A stretch of 64,000 nucleotides of DNA from an uncultured Prevotella sp. (GCA_947170725.1 CAMVUM010000012.1:1-64000), one strand, 5' to 3'; counted from the first letter of the stretch, positions 30,801-39,246 are shown. Notes: generated by a model from the sequence alone, not told the origin. Numbers and translations: made by a program.

Positions 30801-30835
30801 GCAAAACAAAATTTTTTCTTTCTCATTTTCAACAA
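27809..30835 (-). CDS. Secreted GH10 endo-1,4-beta-xylanase with N-terminal CBM-like and autotransporter-like beta-strand region
   Basis: GH10 motifs RGHTLAWYSQVPTWV, REWDVCNEVL (acid/base Glu), CIITELDIAL (nucleophile Glu); N-terminal GTLLIANDATAA...GTIFVFNGTTLGGNGSIGARTEVYGTVRPG; C-terminal LYDLSGRRISTPKGI. Confidence 0.9.
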   Translation of the reverse strand: MLKMRKKKFCFAVAAMTAMAMNAVPLTVCDFESYPVGTTWKLWHNGTGEIASTATVETDPKDATNKVLHIVLREWGCHPEFVLPTELRGRALTDRYPRVTCDIMRSEADGDDWKQFAVFVGAQEVYRDEGYPYQGDKGVWQSRRYSLTPVAETNTEDVIRLGLHHNNTDYYIDNIRMEGEYDDYLTPEDGGTLDYCSANTSSSYRNISDNIFVPAGTTVNVRTSRYSEWTGKVAGSGRLNIYAGGERSYIGTQSSKGATTPDWSAMSGEVSIYPYKEVASGCGFYGLLLNSGTFQPDNLDASRCNEVFAGSRVVLHNGATIAVESGTRGIRFGQLDTEAGSTLDGYYKKSTAGSYYIVGAANTDAVLSGTIHASTSGNTVGLIKEGTGTYTLNGNDNDISAGIRLLGGTLLIANDATAAETGRKSGATGNKGTIFVFNGTTLGGNGSIGARTEVYGTVRPGMTAPGLLTFADWTTAAGVNMTLHPEANIVCRVKSAEEHAQLDIRGTMAYNAKTQAFEDSEKTPRLTIALTDGASLQVNDEFTLLTATRKDGSDWGFRIRYPKAYTWVVEQREDADGSFRIVAKVTSLDYSGQGDVEDDDDDQGNKGDYPDDDWTADLTDNTPLRTYAARLNKNIGVALATYRYDCSREDGEAGIVGREFDLLVGENEMKFDATEPSQGIFNYGGSDAVMWVAGRYGQEVRGHTLAWYSQVPTWVSQDGKKNNNGFTRRELLDILKNHIFNVVGQYKGRIREWDVCNEVLDDDQSIVRTDPTAYKLRPSIWSTFIGEEFIDSAFVWAHQADPDARLFINEYGAEFMGDTKTEAYFNLIKRLKTDGLPIDGCGLQCHLTTGQLDTLKLEKNIRRYAELDLDCIITELDIALANPYTDDALETQAKEYGAITRVFLRNDNCPSMLLWGISDNHSWRQNSPLLFDSNLKPKPAYYNVHAQLRLAAEKADTDGIVSAQQPDNGATIVSTTLYDLSGRRISTPKGISIEKNVYSDGSVKVVKR

Positions 30836-31070
30836 TGTCTGAATTCTGTTTTTTAGGTTTGATTAGTATGCGTTATGTTTATAGTAGTTGCAAAATTAGT
30901 TATATATGTTTTTATATGAGTAATGCTTGCTCTTAATTAACGTTTCTTAATTGCATATAATGGTCAAATACTTGCGTATCTCGCTTTTTTTCGCGAATAT
31001 TGCAGGATAAATCAATGGCAATAATAATACATTCAGCCTCTTTCTGAAAACAATAAAAACCAATCGGACG

Positions 31071-31484
31071 ATGATACAACAGACACAATTCACCCTTCCC
31101 GCCAGTCGCCGCGGATATCATCTCGTGACCCGCGAAATCCTCTCGCGGCTGCCCTCGCCGCTTCCCGATGCTGGGCTTCTGAACCTCTTCGTGCGCCACA
31201 CATCATGTGCGCTGACCATCAACGAAAACGCCGACCCCGACGTGAGGACCGACATGGAGAAGATCATGAACCGCGTCGTGCCGGCCGACCAGCCCTATTA
31301 CGACCACGTCATGGAGGGTTCTGACGACATGCCGGCCCATGCCAAGAGCTCGCTTTTCGGTGTCAGCCTGACCATCCCTATCGCCGGCGGGCGCCTCGCT
31401 CTCGGCACGTGGCAGGGCATCTATCTGTGTGAGTTCCGCGACTTCGGCGGCCCGCGCACCATCGTGGCCACCATCTACCAATAA
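31071..31484 (+). CDS. YjbQ family protein (secondary thiamine-phosphate synthase-like, UPF0047)
   Basis: GLLNLFVRHTSCALTINENADPDVRTDME, GSDDMPAHAKSSLFGVSLTIPI, LGTWQGIYLCEFRD. Confidence 0.93.
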   Translation: MIQQTQFTLPASRRGYHLVTREILSRLPSPLPDAGLLNLFVRHTSCALTINENADPDVRTDMEKIMNRVVPADQPYYDHVMEGSDDMPAHAKSSLFGVSLTIPIAGGRLALGTWQGIYLCEFRDFGGPRTIVATIYQ

Positions 31485-31494
31485 TCCCATGCCC

Positions 31495-34077
31495 ATGGAC
31501 AAACCCTCCGGTTTCTGGGACATACCCCTTAAGGTCGCTTTCGGCTATGCGGTGCTGATCGCCGTGTCGGCCTTCGCCGTCGTGCTTGTTTTGGACTACA
31601 GCCGTTCGGCGCTGAGGCTGACGGACATCGCCCGCCGTACCGACATGCGCCGCGAGGCTATGGACGGTCTCGTTCACGGCATACTGCGCATGGAAAACGC
31701 CGAGCGTGCCGTCTTCATGGGGCACACCGGACGCGGCGACGACTACTGCCGGCTGACCGACACTGTTCTTGTGAGGGCCGACAGCCTCGCGGCGCTGCTC
31801 TCCGACACGCTTCAGCGCCGTCGTGTGGACACGCTTCGGACGTTGCTGTTGAGCAAACGCGAGAACACGCTGCTGCTTCTCAAGGCTATGGCCGATGACG
31901 CACGTGCCAGTCTTTATGAGCGAAAGGCCGAACGGCTGCGCAGCGGGCGCGATTCCATGGTCGTCCACCAGGATATGGCCCGCAGTGTGGACGAGAAGCG
32001 CGTGACATACGTTGTCGAGAAAACCAGCCCCACGTTCTTCGGCCGTCTGGCTGACGCATTCCGTCGCTCGCGCTCCGACACCACCGCAACGACCGTTGAC
32101 ACCGTTTCTGCCGGAACCGACAGCATCCGCCAGCGGATAGACCTGGCCGAACCCGTGGCTGAGATCCTGACCGACGTGGGACGGGCGGAGGAGAACATGC
32201 GCCGCGACCGCCGTGACCTCATACGCCGCCGGAGCGCGGCCCTGCTGGCCACCGGCATGCAGCTGACCGAACGCACCGAGCGGCTGATGGACGACATTGG
32301 ACAGGCCGAGACGCGCCGGATGCGTCAGCAGGCCGTGATCAACAGTGACAACCGTCGTGAAGCCACCGTGCGCGTCTGGCTTCTGGCTGCCCTCGCCGTG
32401 GCCGTAGCGACGGTCTCGTTTGTCTTCGTCTGGCGTGACAACCGCCGTGCGGAGCGTTATCGTAGAAGTCTGGACGAGGCCCGCCGCCGCGCCGAGAACC
32501 TTCTTCAGCAGCGCGAACGGCTGCTGCTGACCGTCAGTCACGACATCAAATCGCCCGTGGCGGCCATCTCAGGCTTCACCGAATTGCTCATGCCCCATGT
32601 CAGCGACGCCCGTCCCCGGGCTTTCTTGGATAACATAAGGAGCAGCGCTCTCCATCTGCTGCGCCTCGTCGGTGCGCTGCTCGACTATCACAGGCTGGAA
32701 CAGGGGCGGCTGGAGGTGCGCTCCGTCAGCTTCTGTCCTGCGCAACTGGTTGCCGACTGCGTGGAGAGTTTCCGTTTGCGGGCCGAGGAAAAGGGGCTCG
32801 CGATAATGTATAGCTGTGCCGACACGATGCCGCAGACGTGTCTCGGCGATGCTTTCCGCATACGTCAGATAGCGGAGAACCTCATTGGCAACGCCGTTAA
32901 ATATACCGACTTGGGGCGCGTCACCGTAACGGCCGATATAGCTTCCGGCCGCCTGCTGCTGGCCGTGGCCGACACGGGCCGCGGCATGACGGAGGATGAG
33001 AGCCGCCGGATCTACGATGCTTTCACCCGACTGCCCGGTGCACAGGGTGTCGACGGGGTGGGGCTGGGACTTTCCATCACACGCGAGCTGATCACGCTTC
33101 TCGACGGCACGATAGACCTCGACACGGCGCCCGGACGCGGCAGCACCTTCACCGTAAGTCTTCCGGTCGCCGTACCCGATGCGTCACTGCTTTCTTCACC
33201 GGCTGCACAGTCTTCACCGGTACCGTCGGCCGCCGACGGACCGGCTCTTCCCGACTGTCTGACCGTCTTGGCGGTCGACGACGATGCTCTTCAGCTTCAG
33301 TTGCTCCGCGAAATGTTTTCCTCGCTGTCGGCCTCACGCTGGGAGGTGGTGACATGCTCCGACGTGGACGAGATGTGGACCAATGTCGCCACAGGCCGTT
33401 TCTCGATGCTGTTCACCGACATAGAGATGCCTGCCATGAACGGTTTTGAGATTGCCGCACGCCTCGGCGAAGCTGTTCCGGCTGGCTCACGCTTGCCAGT
33501 GGTGGCCATGACGGCCCACGACGCCATCAGCGACACCGACTTCCTGCGCGCCGGTTTTGCCGCCTGTCTGCACAAACCGTTCACCGCCGCAGAGTTGACG
33601 GACGTCATCCGCCGTCTCACGGGACATGGTGATGGAATGGCGACGGAGGATGAAACTTCTTCTTCCGTATTGCCGTCGGCGGCAGAAGCCCCTCCTTCCG
33701 TATCATCACCGTCGCTTGACGGAACATCTTCCGTATCATCATCGACGTCGTCCGCTCCGGTTTCTTCTATACGCTTCTCCGCCCTGACAGCCTTTGCCGA
33801 TGGCGACGAGGACGCCATGAGGGAAATCCTGACGAGCTTCCGGACGCAGACCGCTGCCGACGTAGCAGCCATGCACCGTGCCGCCGAAACGCAGGACATA
33901 CAGGCGGCGGGTGCTCTGGCCCACCGTCTGATACCGGTTTTCACGATGCTCGAATCGCCTGTGGTACTGGTAATGCGCCGCCTTGCCGACGCACGCCATG
34001 CCCATGATGTTCCGGTGGAGTGGAACGAATGGTGCCGGGAGGTGACAGAAGAGCTGGAGGCGGTGATGAATTCCTAA
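31495..34077 (+). CDS. Hybrid sensor histidine kinase with C-terminal receiver and Hpt-like domains
   Basis: LTVSHDIKSPVAAISGFTELL (H box), ENLIGNAVKYTDLGRV (N box), ADTGRGMTEDESRRIYDAF, receiver (LAVDDDALQ...FTDIEMPAMNGFE), Hpt-like C-terminus (AAGALAHRLIPVFTML). The ORF track start at 31429 overlaps YjbQ. Confidence 0.92.
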   Translation: MDKPSGFWDIPLKVAFGYAVLIAVSAFAVVLVLDYSRSALRLTDIARRTDMRREAMDGLVHGILRMENAERAVFMGHTGRGDDYCRLTDTVLVRADSLAALLSDTLQRRRVDTLRTLLLSKRENTLLLLKAMADDARASLYERKAERLRSGRDSMVVHQDMARSVDEKRVTYVVEKTSPTFFGRLADAFRRSRSDTTATTVDTVSAGTDSIRQRIDLAEPVAEILTDVGRAEENMRRDRRDLIRRRSAALLATGMQLTERTERLMDDIGQAETRRMRQQAVINSDNRREATVRVWLLAALAVAVATVSFVFVWRDNRRAERYRRSLDEARRRAENLLQQRERLLLTVSHDIKSPVAAISGFTELLMPHVSDARPRAFLDNIRSSALHLLRLVGALLDYHRLEQGRLEVRSVSFCPAQLVADCVESFRLRAEEKGLAIMYSCADTMPQTCLGDAFRIRQIAENLIGNAVKYTDLGRVTVTADIASGRLLLAVADTGRGMTEDESRRIYDAFTRLPGAQGVDGVGLGLSITRELITLLDGTIDLDTAPGRGSTFTVSLPVAVPDASLLSSPAAQSSPVPSAADGPALPDCLTVLAVDDDALQLQLLREMFSSLSASRWEVVTCSDVDEMWTNVATGRFSMLFTDIEMPAMNGFEIAARLGEAVPAGSRLPVVAMTAHDAISDTDFLRAGFAACLHKPFTAAELTDVIRRLTGHGDGMATEDETSSSVLPSAAEAPPSVSSPSLDGTSSVSSSTSSAPVSSIRFSALTAFADGDEDAMREILTSFRTQTAADVAAMHRAAETQDIQAAGALAHRLIPVFTMLESPVVLVMRRLADARHAHDVPVEWNEWCREVTEELEAVMNS

Positions 34078-34106
34078 ATCAAAACTCGTAATTCAAAAAC
34101 TTTTCT

Positions 34107-34114
34107 TATCTTTG
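34107..34114 (+). promoter_or_regulatory. Bacteroidetes -7 box (TATCTTTG)
   Basis: TAnnTTTG in the kinase-regulator gap. Confidence 0.6.
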
Positions 34115-34128
34115 CAGGATATATTTCA

Positions 34129-35604
34129 TTGGAAAAAATGGAACGGATACTGATTGTAGAGGATGACCTCACCTTTTCAACAATGCTTCGCACGTGGCTC
34201 GGCAAGAAAGGTTTCGCCGTTGAGACGGCAGGCCGCGTTGCTGCTGCGATGGCGCTGTTCGGAGGTGGCGGTAAGGGCAAAGGGAAGAACGGAGGCGATT
34301 TCGACCTCGTTCTTTCCGACATGAGGCTGCCCGACGACGACGGCCTGCGGCTGCTGGAATGGCTGCGCGGACGCGGTTACGGTGTGCCGTTCATCGTCAT
34401 GACGAGCTATGCCGAGGTCCAGAATGTCGTGCTGGCCATGAAGGCCGGTGCCGACGACTATATAGCCAAGCCCCTGCAGCCGGATATTCTCCTTCAGAAA
34501 ATCAATGACGCGCTCGCCAAACGCGTCTCCGGCGCAGCGCTGGCGGCGAAGACTGTGACACCGGCGGCGAAGACCGCGGTTTCATCGGCGAAGGCAGCAT
34601 CGGCTGCATCGGCTGCCGCGACGCAGGAAGACGGTTTCATCGAGGGGACGAGCGATGTCGCACGGCGGTTGTACGGCTATGTCGGGCTGGTGGCTCCTAC
34701 CCCGATGTCGGTGCTCATCCTCGGTGCAAGCGGTACGGGAAAGGAATATGTGGCACGCCGCATACACGCCATGAGCCGCCGCAGCGACGGGCCGTTTGTC
34801 GCCATCGACTGCGGTGCGATACCCCGTGACGTCGCAGAATCAGAGTTGTTCGGCCATGTGAAGGGCGCTTTCACCGGTGCCGTGGCCGACCGTCGCGGCG
34901 CTTTCGTCGCAGCAGAGGGCGGTACGTTGTTCCTCGACGAGGTAGGGAACCTGAGCTACGACATACAGGTGAGGCTGCTGCGTGCCCTTCAGGAACATCG
35001 TGTACGACCGGTTGGAGCGGCTGAAGAAATCGCCGTCGACTTCCGGCTGGTTTGCGCCACAAACGAGAATCTGGCCGCCGCCGTGGCCGCCGGCACGTTC
35101 CGTGAAGACCTCTACCACCGTATCAACGAGTTTACGATACAGATGCCGGCTCTGCGGGACCGCAGCGAGGACCTCTATCTGTTCGCCGACCTGTTCTTGC
35201 GGCAGGCCAACAGCGACCTTGAATTATCCCTTTCGGGCTTTGCTCCCGATGCTTCGGTGCTGCTCGCCCGCCACTCGTGGCCAGGCAATCTGCGCGAACT
35301 GAAGAATATTGTCAGGCGAGCCGCGCTGCTGGCACAGTCGGGTGTTGTTGGCCGGCTGCATGTTGAACAGGCTATGGCCGCCACGGCCGTTCCGATGCAG
35401 GAACGCTCCATGGGCGTCTCTGCCACTCAGGATGCTCCAGCCACAACGCCGATAGCTCCGCTCCACGACGCCGGAACGGAGGCGGAGCAAATCCGTCATG
35501 CCCTTCAGGCTACGAACGGCAACAAGAGTCTCGCTGCGCGAATGCTCGGAATAGACCGCAAGACGCTATACAACAAGCTGGAGAAGTATGGCATAAGCGT
35601 ATGA
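34129..35604 (+). CDS. Sigma-54-dependent response regulator (receiver, AAA+, Fis-type HTH)
   Basis: Receiver LIVEDDLTF...LVLSDMRLPDDDGL; Walker A GASGTGKEYVARRIH; GAFTGA loop (HVKGAFTGAVADRRGAF); GGTLFLDEVGNL; C-terminal NGNKSLAARMLGIDRKTLYNKLEKYGI. Confidence 0.96.
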   Translation: MEKMERILIVEDDLTFSTMLRTWLGKKGFAVETAGRVAAAMALFGGGGKGKGKNGGDFDLVLSDMRLPDDDGLRLLEWLRGRGYGVPFIVMTSYAEVQNVVLAMKAGADDYIAKPLQPDILLQKINDALAKRVSGAALAAKTVTPAAKTAVSSAKAASAASAAATQEDGFIEGTSDVARRLYGYVGLVAPTPMSVLILGASGTGKEYVARRIHAMSRRSDGPFVAIDCGAIPRDVAESELFGHVKGAFTGAVADRRGAFVAAEGGTLFLDEVGNLSYDIQVRLLRALQEHRVRPVGAAEEIAVDFRLVCATNENLAAAVAAGTFREDLYHRINEFTIQMPALRDRSEDLYLFADLFLRQANSDLELSLSGFAPDASVLLARHSWPGNLRELKNIVRRAALLAQSGVVGRLHVEQAMAATAVPMQERSMGVSATQDAPATTPIAPLHDAGTEAEQIRHALQATNGNKSLAARMLGIDRKTLYNKLEKYGISV

Positions 35605-35656
35605 CAAACGCGCAGGCGGCCTTTCTTTTCCGGTTTTCAGAAAACGTTATCAGAAG

Positions 35657-35718
35657 TTGATTCATGCGCTTTGCAGGGAAATATTCTTGTCTTTGTCCCT
35701 ACAAAGCGCATGAATCAA
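35657..35718. terminator. 17-bp perfect inverted repeat after the sigma-54 regulator gene
   Basis: TTGATTCATGCGCTTTG (35657-35673) / CAAAGCGCATGAATCAA (35702-35718). Confidence 0.7.
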
Positions 35719-35779
35719 TTTCAGATATAACTTCATAACATCTTTTTCCTGTTCTTAAACAGTGAATACCATCGTAGGT

Positions 35780-35850
35780 TGTGGCCACAGCCACACAATT
35801 CCACACGTCGTATGTGGAAAAACTCCACACTTTTCCACACAATTCCACAC
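35780..35850. promoter_or_regulatory. Cluster of TGTGG/CCACA repeats and dyads (candidate enhancer/UAS)
   Basis: TGTGGCCACA dyad 35780-35789; CCACAC at 35791, 35801, 35825, 35835 and 35845; TGTGGA-N5-TCCACA dyad 35813-35829. Confidence 0.8.
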
Positions 35851-35928
35851 TTCTCTTCATGCCCGTTTCAAGCACGTATTGTTTCTATCTCCCACAGAAT
35901 CAGATATTTCTGTTGCGCTACGGATTTC

Positions 35929-35943
35929 TGGCACGGCTGTTGC
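35929..35943 (+). promoter_or_regulatory. Sigma-54 (-24/-12) promoter
   Basis: TGGCACG-gctg-TTGC, 52 bp upstream of the ATG at 35995. Confidence 0.85.
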
Positions 35944-35994
35944 CTTTATATCATCAGAAACATTTGATTTATTAATTTTAAAATAGAAGAAAGT

Positions 35995-36213
35995 ATGAAG
36001 AAGTTAGTTATGATGGCAATTCTTGCCGTAGCGATGGTATCAGTAAGCAGTGCATTCACATCTAACGGCCGTTACGCAGTGAGCGACGAACCGGTGAAGA
36101 ACGATACAGTCAAGACAGAATGCAAGAAGGAATGCAAGGAAGAATGTCCTGAGAAAGCCGCAGCCGACACCGTAAAGGCAGCTCCTCAGGCGCAGGCTGA
36201 AACTGCAGAATGA
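35995..36213 (+). CDS. Small secreted Cys/Lys/Glu-rich protein
   Basis: Signal peptide MKKLVMMAILAVAMVSVSSA, then a charged mature region with KTECKKECKEECPEK. Confidence 0.8.
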   Translation: MKKLVMMAILAVAMVSVSSAFTSNGRYAVSDEPVKNDTVKTECKKECKEECPEKAAADTVKAAPQAQAETAE

Positions 36214-36278
36214 AATGTCGCATGACGGCATAATTGTATATAGAGAAAAAGAATAGAATTCAACATGTCTGAGATTCA

Positions 36279-36326
36279 CCGCCGCGGGTGTGCCAGTGAT
36301 GGTATGCCCGCGGCAAACTTTTTATC
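36279..36326 (+). terminator. Terminator after the small secreted protein gene
   Basis: GCCGCGGGTGTGCC...GGTATGCCCGCGGCaaactttttat. Confidence 0.75.
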
Positions 36327-36437
36327 AGGCCATACATCCTCACCTTCGCTCACCATCCAAAAAGACACCAACCACTCTGACCTGGAATGTCCTCTTACTT
36401 TTGCGGTAGCCAATTCTTCGTTTTTCATTTTTATTAT

Positions 36438-36445
36438 TATCTTTG
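36438..36445 (+). promoter_or_regulatory. Bacteroidetes -7 box (TATCTTTG)
   Basis: TAnnTTTG about 27 bp before the ATG at 36473. Confidence 0.6.
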
Positions 36446-36472
36446 CCGCAGAAAACATCCAAACGGTATGGA

Positions 36473-37600
36473 ATGAAGACTAAACGTTATAAGACAATAT
36501 CCATTCGTAGTATGGTGGCAGGATTGCTTGTTGGCTCGCTGACGGCTTTCGTGCCGTGTCAGGCGCAGGAGAAAAAGGCAGCGGCGAATATAGGAGTGAG
36601 CATCGGGCGGCACGCCGTGGACGGCTCGCTCAGAAGCAACGTCAACGTCGGACTGTTTGCCAATGTCGATACGTTGCGCGGATTACAACTTTCGGCGCTC
36701 ATCGGTGTGACCCGGAGGGAGATGCGCGGCGCCAATATTGCGGCGCTCTCAACGGTGAACCACGGCACCGGTAGCGGTGTACAGCTGGCCGGAGCTGTCA
36801 ACGCATCCAGCGGCGCTATGCGCGGCGTACAGCTGGCGGGTATTGCCAACGTAGCCAATGACTTCAACGGCATACAGATAGCGGGACTGACCAATGCCTG
36901 TACGAAACCGATGCGCGGCATCCAGCTCAGTGCGGTTACGAACATATCGATGGGCGTGCGTCGCGGCATGCAGATTTCCGGTGCCGCAAATATCTGCTCG
37001 TCATACATGCGCGGCATCCAGGCGGCGATATACAACTATGCCGATACGCTCAACGGGTCGCAAGTGGGACTGTTCAATGTCTGTGTGAGTCATCCCCGCG
37101 GCGTGCAGGTGGGTATCATCAACTACAGCCGCGACACGCTGGCGAGAAAAATCGGACTGGTCAACGTCAATCCCTCAACGCGGCTGGACTTCATGGTCTA
37201 CGGCGGTTCGTCGACGAAGACAAACTTTGCCGTGCGTTTCCGCAACCGCAGCACATACAGCATAATCGGCTTTGGAACCCATTATATGGGCTTCGACGAA
37301 GATTTCTCCGGCGCATTGTTCTACCGCATCGGACAGTATTTCATGCTCACGCCGCGCCTTTCTCTGAGCGGTGATCTGGGCTTCTATCACGTTGAGACCT
37401 TCGCCAAGAATTCCTCCGGAAGCCCCGAACGTCTCTACTCGCTGCAGGCGCGTGTCAATCTTGACTGGCAGCTGGGCCGCACGCTCGGCGTCTTTGTCTC
37501 CGCAGGATATGGCGACACGCGATATTATTGCCACTCACGGCGCTACCGCGACCGTGCAATCATTGAGGCGGGGCTGTCGTTGAAGTATAACAGGAAATGA
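36473..37600 (+). CDS. Surface protein with GIQLAG.xN-type repeats (LA_2272-like)
   Basis: Repeated modules MRGANIAALSTVN / MRGVQLAGIANVAN / FNGIQIAGLTNAC / MRGIQLSAVTNI / RRGMQISGAANIC / MRGIQAAIYNY. Confidence 0.7.
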   Translation: MKTKRYKTISIRSMVAGLLVGSLTAFVPCQAQEKKAAANIGVSIGRHAVDGSLRSNVNVGLFANVDTLRGLQLSALIGVTRREMRGANIAALSTVNHGTGSGVQLAGAVNASSGAMRGVQLAGIANVANDFNGIQIAGLTNACTKPMRGIQLSAVTNISMGVRRGMQISGAANICSSYMRGIQAAIYNYADTLNGSQVGLFNVCVSHPRGVQVGIINYSRDTLARKIGLVNVNPSTRLDFMVYGGSSTKTNFAVRFRNRSTYSIIGFGTHYMGFDEDFSGALFYRIGQYFMLTPRLSLSGDLGFYHVETFAKNSSGSPERLYSLQARVNLDWQLGRTLGVFVSAGYGDTRYYCHSRRYRDRAIIEAGLSLKYNRK

Positions 37601-39246
37601 ACACGATTATGAAAAGACTAACGATGATAAGCATGCTCATGGCCGCTATGCCGTTGATGGCGGGTGCGGCTGAGACAACAGACACGCTCACGGCATCGGC
37701 CGTGGACAGCATGGCGGCCCATTATCTCCGTCTCGTAACGGAGGAAGACGCCACCGGATTCCCCACAGCCCCCGTCGCAGCCCTCGCCGAAAGCGGGAAA
37801 TCCACGGAAAGAGACATGCCCTTTTGGGAAAACAGAAACAATAGTCTGGCTTCCGTCAATCTTTCATCTCCACGTGAGGGGACAGAGGGGGGCGCCCATC
37901 CCTGGCTCGCTGCGGCCGAAGTGATAGGCATCAACGCCTTCGTATTGTGCTTCGACCGCTTTGTTCTCGACGCCGAATATGCCAAAGTTAACCTTCATAC
38001 CATCCATCACAACTTCAAGACGGGTTTCGTCTGGGACAACGACAAGTTCTCCACCAACCTTTTTGCACATCCTTATCACGGCGGACTCTACTTCAACGCC
38101 GCCCGCAGCAACGGTCTGAACTTCTGGCAGTCAACCCCGTATGCCTTCGGCGGCAGCCTGATGTGGGAGACTGTATGCGAGACGGAACCGTCGGCAATCA
38201 ACGACCTGATGGCCACTACAATAGGCGGAATAGCCATCGGGGAGGTCACCTACCGCGTCAGCGACCTCATCTACGACGACAGCAAGCGCGGCATGGCCCG
38301 TTTCTGGCGCGAGTTTCTCGGCACGGTGGTATGTCCGATACGCGGTCTGAACCGCATCATCCGCGGCGAGGCGTGGCGAGTCAGACGTGACGGCGGCCTT
38401 TATCACGACTACGACCGGCTGCCGGTGGGCCTGACGCTGTCCGCAGGAATGCGCTATCTGGCTGACAACAACGCCTTGTTCCGTGGCGAGACCAATCCAT
38501 ATATCAACGTCAGTCTTGTCTACGGCGACCCTTACGACGAGACAACGAACCGTCCGTATGACTATTTCACGGCCGACGTGACCTTCGGAATGAGTTCCAA
38601 CCAGCCTCTTATCAGCCGTGTCCATCTACTCGGACAGCTGTGGAGCGCACCGGTCTATTCCGCCAACGGCATGCAGGCGGAGTTCGGCCTGTTCCAGCAT
38701 TTCAACTACTACGACTCCCAGCCCGTCAAGGACGGCACCAGTCTCGTTCCGTTTCGCATCTCAGAAGCCGCTTCTGTCGGCCCGGGGCTTATCTACCGTT
38801 TCCCCGCGGTGGGCAATCTGGTGCGTCTGGAGCAGCGCATCTTCCTCAGCGGAATACTCCTCGGAGGTTCGCTGAGCGACTATTATGCCGTTATCGACCG
38901 CGACTATAACATGGGCAGCGGCTACAGTGCCAAGGTACACACGATGATGGAGTTCAGGCGTTACGGACGTTTCTTCATCAATGCCGACCTTTATAATATA
39001 TATACATGGAAGGGATATGAAGACGAGTACCTCGCCACCACAGACCCGCTCTACCTCAATGCCCAGGGCGACAAGGGCAGCGCCCTGCTGCTTGTGGTCA
39101 ATCCGCGTCTGCAATTGTCGGTGTCGGACAGGCTGTGTCTCGATCTGTCGGCCTTTTACTATATCCGAAGCACTCGCTATTCGTATCATGACGACGTGTC
39201 GGCACGAACGTTTACCGTGCGTCTCGGACTGGCATATAAGATGTAG
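37597..39246 (+). CDS. DUF3943-family outer membrane protein
   Basis: Signal peptide; FKTGFVWDNDKFSTNLFAHPYHGGLYFNAARSNGLNFWQSTPYAFGGSLMWE. Confidence 0.8.
   Translation: MNTIMKRLTMISMLMAAMPLMAGAAETTDTLTASAVDSMAAHYLRLVTEEDATGFPTAPVAALAESGKSTERDMPFWENRNNSLASVNLSSPREGTEGGAHPWLAAAEVIGINAFVLCFDRFVLDAEYAKVNLHTIHHNFKTGFVWDNDKFSTNLFAHPYHGGLYFNAARSNGLNFWQSTPYAFGGSLMWETVCETEPSAINDLMATTIGGIAIGEVTYRVSDLIYDDSKRGMARFWREFLGTVVCPIRGLNRIIRGEAWRVRRDGGLYHDYDRLPVGLTLSAGMRYLADNNALFRGETNPYINVSLVYGDPYDETTNRPYDYFTADVTFGMSSNQPLISRVHLLGQLWSAPVYSANGMQAEFGLFQHFNYYDSQPVKDGTSLVPFRISEAASVGPGLIYRFPAVGNLVRLEQRIFLSGILLGGSLSDYYAVIDRDYNMGSGYSAKVHTMMEFRRYGRFFINADLYNIYTWKGYEDEYLATTDPLYLNAQGDKGSALLLVVNPRLQLSVSDRLCLDLSAFYYIRSTRYSYHDDVSARTFTVRLGLAYKM

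Noticed and set aside
31429-31494. Upstream start of the hybrid kinase ORF
   Set aside because: It would overlap the YjbQ gene in another frame. MDKPSGFWDIPLK at 31495 precedes the first TM segment and is more plausible.
35780-35850. CCACA cluster as oriC DnaA boxes
   Set aside because: TTTTCCACA resembles a DnaA box, but there is no dnaA/dnaN or AT-rich unwinding region adjacent. The sigma-54 promoter and regulator context explains it better. Not fully excluded.
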